Made by a program: the position numbers and the translations under genes. Below are positions 4,937 through 8,663 of a DNA stretch of 8,663 bases, piece after piece. Numbering within the stretch: position 1 is the stretch's first letter; every line of letters starts with the position of its first letter. The stretch is from CBDCFL01 sp965216135 (GTDB lineage: Bacteria; Pseudomonadota; Alphaproteobacteria; Rhodobacterales; Rhodobacteraceae), in contig CBDCFL010000006.1 in NCBI GenBank assembly GCA_965216135.1, positions 1 through 8,663 on the forward strand. Direction: 5' to 3'. The notes beneath the pieces are model-generated. The model ran no database searches, had not been told where the DNA came from, and saw nothing but the letters and a program-made list of their open reading frames with translations.

Positions 4937-7434
4937 TGAGCGATAGCGACAGTAAAAAAACGCTGGGACTGCGCAGTGCTCGTCCGGGCCAGGTGAAGCA
5001 AAGCTTCAGCCATGGTAGGACAAAGAATGTCGTCGTGGAGACCAAGCGTAAGCGCGTGGTTGTGCCCAAGGCAGGTGGTGTCGGGTCCGTTGCCAAGCCG
5101 GTCGCCGCAAAGCCAGCCAAAGAGGCGGATCCTTCCAAGCGCCCCGCCGGGATTTCCGATGGTGAGATGAAGCGCCGCCTGGCCGCCTGGAAAGCCAACA
5201 ACGAGCGCGAAGGCGACGATGCGAAGGCACGCGAAAGCGAAGAACGCCAGCGCGCCGAAGAACGCGACCGACGTCGCGCAGAGATCGAGGCCAAAGAACG
5301 CGAAGAGCTCGACCGCGAGGAACGCGCGCGCCAGAAGGCCGAAGAGGATGACAAGCGCAAACAAGAAACCGCCGCTGCGTCACAGGCAGACCAGCAAGCC
5401 GCCGCACCGCCGCCGGCGGAAAAGCCGGACACGCGTAGCGCAAAACCAGCGCCGGGTCCGGCGCGCAAAGGCGATCGCGACCGCGATGTCCGGCGCGACA
5501 ATCGTGGCGGCAAGGGCAACCGGGACGACGGCAGGCGTGCGGGCAAGCTGACGCTCAACCAGGCGCTGGCCGGGGGCGAAGGTGGACGCCAACGCTCGCT
5601 GGCCGCGATGAAGCGCAAGCAGGAGCGGGCGCGGCTAAAGGCGCTGGGCGGGGCCGAACAGCACGAAAAGGTCATGCGCGAAGTGCAATTGCCCGAGACC
5701 ATCGTCGTCCAAGAGCTTGCCAACCGCATGGCCGAACGTGTCGCCGATGTGGTCAAGGCGCTGATGCAAAACGGTATGATGGTCACGCAGAACCAGTCGA
5801 TTGATGCCGACACAGCCGAACTGATCATCGAGGAATTCGGCCACCGCGTTCAGCGGGTGGCGGATTCGGACGTCGAAGACGTGATCGATACGGTTGAGGA
5901 TGATGAAGGCGACCTGCAGTCGCGGCCGCCGGTGATCACGGTTATGGGCCATGTTGACCACGGCAAGACATCGCTGTTGGACGCGATCCGCAATTCCAAG
6001 GTTGTGGCCAGTGAGGCGGGCGGCATCACCCAGCACATCGGTGCCTATCAGGTCAAAACCGAGGATGGCGCGCTGTTGACGTTTTTGGACACGCCGGGGC
6101 ACGCGGCCTTTACTTCGATGCGCGCGCGCGGTGCCCAGGTGACAGATATTGTGGTGCTGGTGGTGGCGGCCGATGACGCGGTCATGCCGCAAACGGTTGA
6201 GGCGATCCATCACGCCAAAGCGGCCAAAGTGCCGATGATCGTGGCGATCAATAAGATGGACCGGCCAGAAGCGAACCCCGAAAAGGTGCGGACCGACTTG
6301 TTGCAGCACGAGGTGGTCGTCGAAAAAATGTCAGGCGAAGTTCAGGACATCGAGGTTTCGGCGATCAAGGGAACCGGTCTTGACGCCTTGCTTGAGGCGA
6401 TTGCGCTGCAGGCGGAAATTCTGGAACTCAAGGCCAATCCCACGCGCGCCGCGTCTGGTGCGGTGATCGAGGCGCAGCTTGATGTCGGTCGTGGCCCTGT
6501 GGCCACAGTATTGGTGCATAATGGCACATTGAGACTGGGTGATATATTTGTTGTTGGCGAGCAATGGGGCAAGGTTCGTGCCCTGGTCAACGACCAAGGC
6601 GAACGCATTGAAGAGGCCGGACCGTCGGTGCCGGTTGAGGTATTGGGATTGAACGGCACGCCCGAGGCTGGGGATGTCCTGAATGTGGTTGAGACCGAGG
6701 CGCAAGCACGCGAGATTGCCGACTATCGCGAGCAGGCCGCCAAGGACAAGCGCGCTGCTGCGGGTGCCGCGACCACCCTGGAACAGCTGATGGCCAAGGC
6801 CAAGGAAGACCAAAGCGTCGCCGAGTTGCCGATACTGGTCAAGGCGGATGTGCAGGGTTCGGCTGAGGCGATCGTCCAGGCAATGGACAAGATCGGAAAT
6901 GAAGAAGTGCGCGTCCGGGTGCTGCACTCAGGCGTGGGGGCGATTACCGAGTCCGACGTTGGCTTGGCCGAGGCATCCGGCGCACCGGTTATTGGCTTTA
7001 ACGTACGCGCCAACGCGACCGCGCGCAGTGTGGCCAATCAGAAGGGCGTCGAAATCCGTTATTACTCGGTCATTTACGATCTGGTCGATGACGTGAAAGC
7101 GGCGGCCTCAGGGTTGTTGTCGGCGGAGGTTCGCGAAACCTTCATCGGATATGCCGAGATCAAAGAGGTCTTCAAAGTGTCAAACGTCGGCAAAATTGCC
7201 GGCTGCCTGGTGACCGAAGGCGTTGCGCGCCGGTCTGCGGGCGTGCGTCTGTTGCGCGACAACGTGGTAATCCACGAAGGCACTCTGAAAACGCTCAAGC
7301 GCTTCAAGGATGAAGTTACCGACGTTCAGTCAGGCCAGGAATGCGGCATGGCGTTTGAAAATTACGAAGACATCCGCCAGGGCGACGTGATTGAGATATT
7401 CGAGCGCGAAGAAGTCGAGCGCTCTCTGAGCTAA
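4936..7434 (+). CDS. infB: InfB, translation initiation factor IF-2
   Basis: IF2 is the GTPase that places formyl-Met initiator tRNA on the 30S subunit and promotes subunit joining. The 832-residue product begins at the ATG of TGATGAGC, where it shares one base with the ylxR-type stop. An IF2-associated N-terminal motif lies at about 7-40. A highly charged, Glu/Arg-rich probable coiled-coil region spans about 94-144, followed by a Pro/Ala/Gly/Arg linker. The second IF2_N domain starts near 248 (REVQLPETIVVQ). The G domain has G1 GHVDHGKT at 338-345, G3 DTPGH at 385-389, G4 NKMD at 439-442 and G5 SAIKG at 475-479. The beta-barrel and tRNA-binding C-terminal domains follow, and the protein ends normally, so the nearby insertion sequence did not damage it. 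E. coli makes shorter IF2 forms from internal starts; I cannot tell whether that happens here. It is the last visible gene of the operon. Confidence 0.98.
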   Translation: MSDSDSKKTLGLRSARPGQVKQSFSHGRTKNVVVETKRKRVVVPKAGGVGSVAKPVAAKPAKEADPSKRPAGISDGEMKRRLAAWKANNEREGDDAKARESEERQRAEERDRRRAEIEAKEREELDREERARQKAEEDDKRKQETAAASQADQQAAAPPPAEKPDTRSAKPAPGPARKGDRDRDVRRDNRGGKGNRDDGRRAGKLTLNQALAGGEGGRQRSLAAMKRKQERARLKALGGAEQHEKVMREVQLPETIVVQELANRMAERVADVVKALMQNGMMVTQNQSIDADTAELIIEEFGHRVQRVADSDVEDVIDTVEDDEGDLQSRPPVITVMGHVDHGKTSLLDAIRNSKVVASEAGGITQHIGAYQVKTEDGALLTFLDTPGHAAFTSMRARGAQVTDIVVLVVAADDAVMPQTVEAIHHAKAAKVPMIVAINKMDRPEANPEKVRTDLLQHEVVVEKMSGEVQDIEVSAIKGTGLDALLEAIALQAEILELKANPTRAASGAVIEAQLDVGRGPVATVLVHNGTLRLGDIFVVGEQWGKVRALVNDQGERIEEAGPSVPVEVLGLNGTPEAGDVLNVVETEAQAREIADYREQAAKDKRAAAGAATTLEQLMAKAKEDQSVAELPILVKADVQGSAEAIVQAMDKIGNEEVRVRVLHSGVGAITESDVGLAEASGAPVIGFNVRANATARSVANQKGVEIRYYSVIYDLVDDVKAAASGLLSAEVRETFIGYAEIKEVFKVSNVGKIAGCLVTEGVARRSAGVRLLRDNVVIHEGTLKTLKRFKDEVTDVQSGQECGMAFENYEDIRQGDVIEIFEREEVERSLS

Positions 7435-7455
7435 TGATGATTTGCTGAAAGGTGC

Positions 7456-7478
7456 ACAACCGGGCGGTGATACCACCG
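7456..7478 (+). repeat. Left inverted repeat of the IS630 element
   Basis: This segment reads ACAA-CCGGGCGG-TG-ATACCA-C-CG. It pairs with the right end at 8628-8659, which in reverse complement reads ACAA-ATGA-CCGGGCGG-GACACTC-ATACCA-A-CG. The matching blocks are the same, but the right copy has four and five extra bases in the two gaps. The left copy also contains a small perfect hairpin, CGGTG-ATAC-CACCG at 7465-7478. Confidence 0.6.
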
Positions 7479-7557
7479 AGCGGAATGCCTGACTCACGTT
7501 GGGGATTCCCAAGCGGTCCGATCTCTGACTCAATGTGGTGAACCAATGAGGTTCGCC

Positions 7558-8619
7558 ATGGCAGCGCCTATCGACTTACGGAACGATTTTGACAGCGTCT
7601 CACTGCGGCGCCTCGCGAAGAGGACCAGGGACGCGACCCAGAGCCGTCGTCTGCTGGCGTTGGCCGAGGTCTACGATGGTGGCAGCAGGACGGATGCGTC
7701 GCGGATCGGCGGCGTCGGTCTGCAGATCATTCGCGACTGGGTGCTGCGCTTCAACGCCCGCGGACCGGACGGGCTGGTCGATGGGAAGTCACCGGGCGCA
7801 CCCTCGAAGCTCAACGCCGATCACCGCCGCGCACTGGCGGAGGTTGTTGAGGCCGGCCCGGTCCCGGCGGTGGACGGCGTCGTGCGCTGGCGGCGCAAGG
7901 ACCTGGCGCGGTGGCTCTTGGAGACGTTCGCCATCTCGCTCGACGAGACCACGGTCGGGCGCGAGTTGAAGGCGCTCGGCTTCGCCAAGATCTCGGCGCG
8001 GCCGCGCCACTACGCGCAAAACGAGCTGGCCGTCGAGGCTTTTAAAAAAAACTTCCCCGCCGAACTGGCGAAGATCCGGGCGAGGCTCCCGAAAGGCGTC
8101 GAGATAGAGCTGTGGTGGCAAGATGAAGCCCGCATCGGCCAGAAGAATAAGCTCACACGCCGATGGGCCAGACGTGGCACGCGCCCGCGGGCGCCCCGCG
8201 ACCAGCGCACCGAATGGGCCTATATCTTCGGCGCGATCTGTCCCGCGAAGGGGAAAGGCGCCGGGCTGGTCATGCCCTGGTGCGACACCGACGCCATGGC
8301 GGCGCACCTCATCGAGATCAGTGCCGCCGTCGATCCCGGCGCCCATGCGGTGCTGATCGTCGATCAGGCCGGTTGGCACTTGACGCCCAAGCTGGCGATC
8401 CCCGACAACATCACCGTCCTGGCGCTGCCGCCACGATCGCCCGAGTTGAACCCGGTGGAGAATGTCTGGCAATTCATGCGCGACAACTGGTTGTCGAACC
8501 GGATCTTCAAATCCTACGAAGACATCGTCGCGCTGTGCTGCCAAGCCTGGAACAACCTCATCGACCAACCATGGAAGATCATGTCCCTCGGCATGCGCAA
8601 ATGGGCGCATGGGTTCTGA
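7558..8619 (+). CDS. IS630-family DDE transposase, intact
   Basis: This 353-residue transposase belongs to the IS630/Tc1/mariner superfamily. An N-terminal helix-turn-helix DNA-binding region covers about 28-66 (through GLQIIRDWVLRFNARG), with a second winged-helix-like part at about 85-150. The RNase H-like catalytic core has its three acidic residues in the expected contexts: D189 in WWQDEARIG, D269 in LIVDQAGWH and E301 in ELNPVENVW. No stop or frameshift is visible, so it may be active. I chose ATG at 7558 because TGAGG at 7547-7551 lies six bases before it and the protein then begins MAAPIDLRNDF, as in relatives I remember. ATG at 7546 would add four residues. A run of eight As at 8044-8051 lies inside the gene. 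Base composition is GC-rich like the host, so the element is probably adapted to this genus. Confidence 0.95.
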   Translation: MAAPIDLRNDFDSVSLRRLAKRTRDATQSRRLLALAEVYDGGSRTDASRIGGVGLQIIRDWVLRFNARGPDGLVDGKSPGAPSKLNADHRRALAEVVEAGPVPAVDGVVRWRRKDLARWLLETFAISLDETTVGRELKALGFAKISARPRHYAQNELAVEAFKKNFPAELAKIRARLPKGVEIELWWQDEARIGQKNKLTRRWARRGTRPRAPRDQRTEWAYIFGAICPAKGKGAGLVMPWCDTDAMAAHLIEISAAVDPGAHAVLIVDQAGWHLTPKLAIPDNITVLALPPRSPELNPVENVWQFMRDNWLSNRIFKSYEDIVALCCQAWNNLIDQPWKIMSLGMRKWAHGF

Positions 8620-8627
8620 TCAATGAC

Positions 8628-8659
8628 CGTTGGTATGAGTGTCCCGCCCGGTCATTTGT
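8628..8659 (-). repeat. Right inverted repeat of the IS630 element
   Basis: This is the inverse partner of the left repeat at 7456-7478, nine bases after the transposase stop. It contains TGGTAT (8631-8636), CCGCCCGG (8644-8651) and TTGT (8656-8659), and a TA dinucleotide follows at 8661-8662 as expected for an IS630 target site. The window ends one base later, so the flank cannot be read. Confidence 0.6.
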
Positions 8660-8663
8660 CTAC

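Larger units (their letters stand above)
7454..8660 (+). mobile_element. IS630-family insertion sequence (ends approximate)
   Basis: The element consists of one full-length transposase gene bounded by imperfect inverted repeats. Left CCGGGCGG (7460-7467) and ATACCA (7470-7475) match right CCGCCCGG (8644-8651) and TGGTAT (8631-8636) in inverse orientation. IS630 elements insert at TA and duplicate it. A TA is present at 8661-8662, directly outside the right repeat, but no TA adjoins the left repeat; the nearest is inside the infB stop codon at 7432-7433. The exact left end is therefore open, and the right end could also lie just past the window. The element sits about 20 bases after infB and reads in the same direction. 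Confidence 0.75.

Noticed and set aside
5215..5367. Repetitive Glu/Arg/Ala codons in the infB N-terminal region as a tandem repeat
   Set aside because: This is low-complexity charged coiled-coil coding sequence normal for alphaproteobacterial IF2; there is no fixed repeat unit in the DNA.
4656..5828. 390-codon open frame on the minus strand, antisense to ylxR-type gene and infB
   Set aside because: It lies opposite the GC-rich, Arg/Glu/Ala-rich part of infB, where reverse frames stay open by composition. The translation is Ser/Arg/Ala-rich low complexity, with no domain.
7465..7478. Hairpin CGGTG-ATAC-CACCG as an infB terminator
   Set aside because: No T-tract follows, and the segment is part of the left IS inverted repeat, which explains it better.
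1..8663. CRISPR array, toxin-antitoxin pair, defence or biosynthetic cluster
   Set aside because: There are no regularly spaced repeats and no cluster of unknown genes. Nearly all coding capacity is explained by housekeeping genes and one insertion sequence.

Overview
The window looks like a chromosomal segment of a high-GC alphaproteobacterium, most probably Rhodobacteraceae or a close relative. The evidence is the gene content and order (rimP, nusA, a YlxR/L7Ae-type gene, infB), the protein style (NusA with two C-terminal acidic repeats, a highly charged IF2 N-terminus) and the GC-rich third codon positions. The taxonomic call is inference from protein character, not from a search.

Layout. 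Positions 1-441 (minus strand) hold the N-terminal 147 codons of MnmD, the tRNA wobble-uridine methyltransferase; its 3' end lies outside the window. Divergent from it, 501-1535 encodes an FAD-dependent oxidoreductase of the DAO superfamily that resembles the oxidase half of MnmC. The two halves of the enterobacterial fusion protein MnmC may therefore be present here as separate, divergent genes. Positions 1536-2067 are largely non-coding. They contain an AT-richer patch with a doubtful 90-codon ORF, a hairpin plus A-tract that reads as a minus-strand terminator, a good promoter candidate, and a short leader ending in a textbook intrinsic terminator just before rimP.

Positions 2068-7434 form the translation/transcription-factor operon rimP-nusA-ylxR-infB. 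rimP overlaps nusA by 29 bases, ylxR follows nusA closely, and ylxR and infB share one base in TGATG. RimP matures the 30S subunit, NusA controls pausing, termination and antitermination, the YlxR/L7Ae protein is a probable RNA-binding partner, and IF2 brings initiator tRNA to the ribosome. The leader terminator is well placed to set expression of the whole unit by attenuation.

Immediately after infB, in the same orientation, lies an IS630-family insertion sequence with an intact DDE transposase (7558-8619) and imperfect terminal inverted repeats. Whatever followed infB in the ancestor is now beyond this element and outside the window.

I found no convincing evidence of an undescribed multi-gene system. 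The parts that merit a second look are the split mnm pair, the rimP leader, the unexplained AT-rich patch with its minus-strand hairpin, and the IS630 insertion in the operon.
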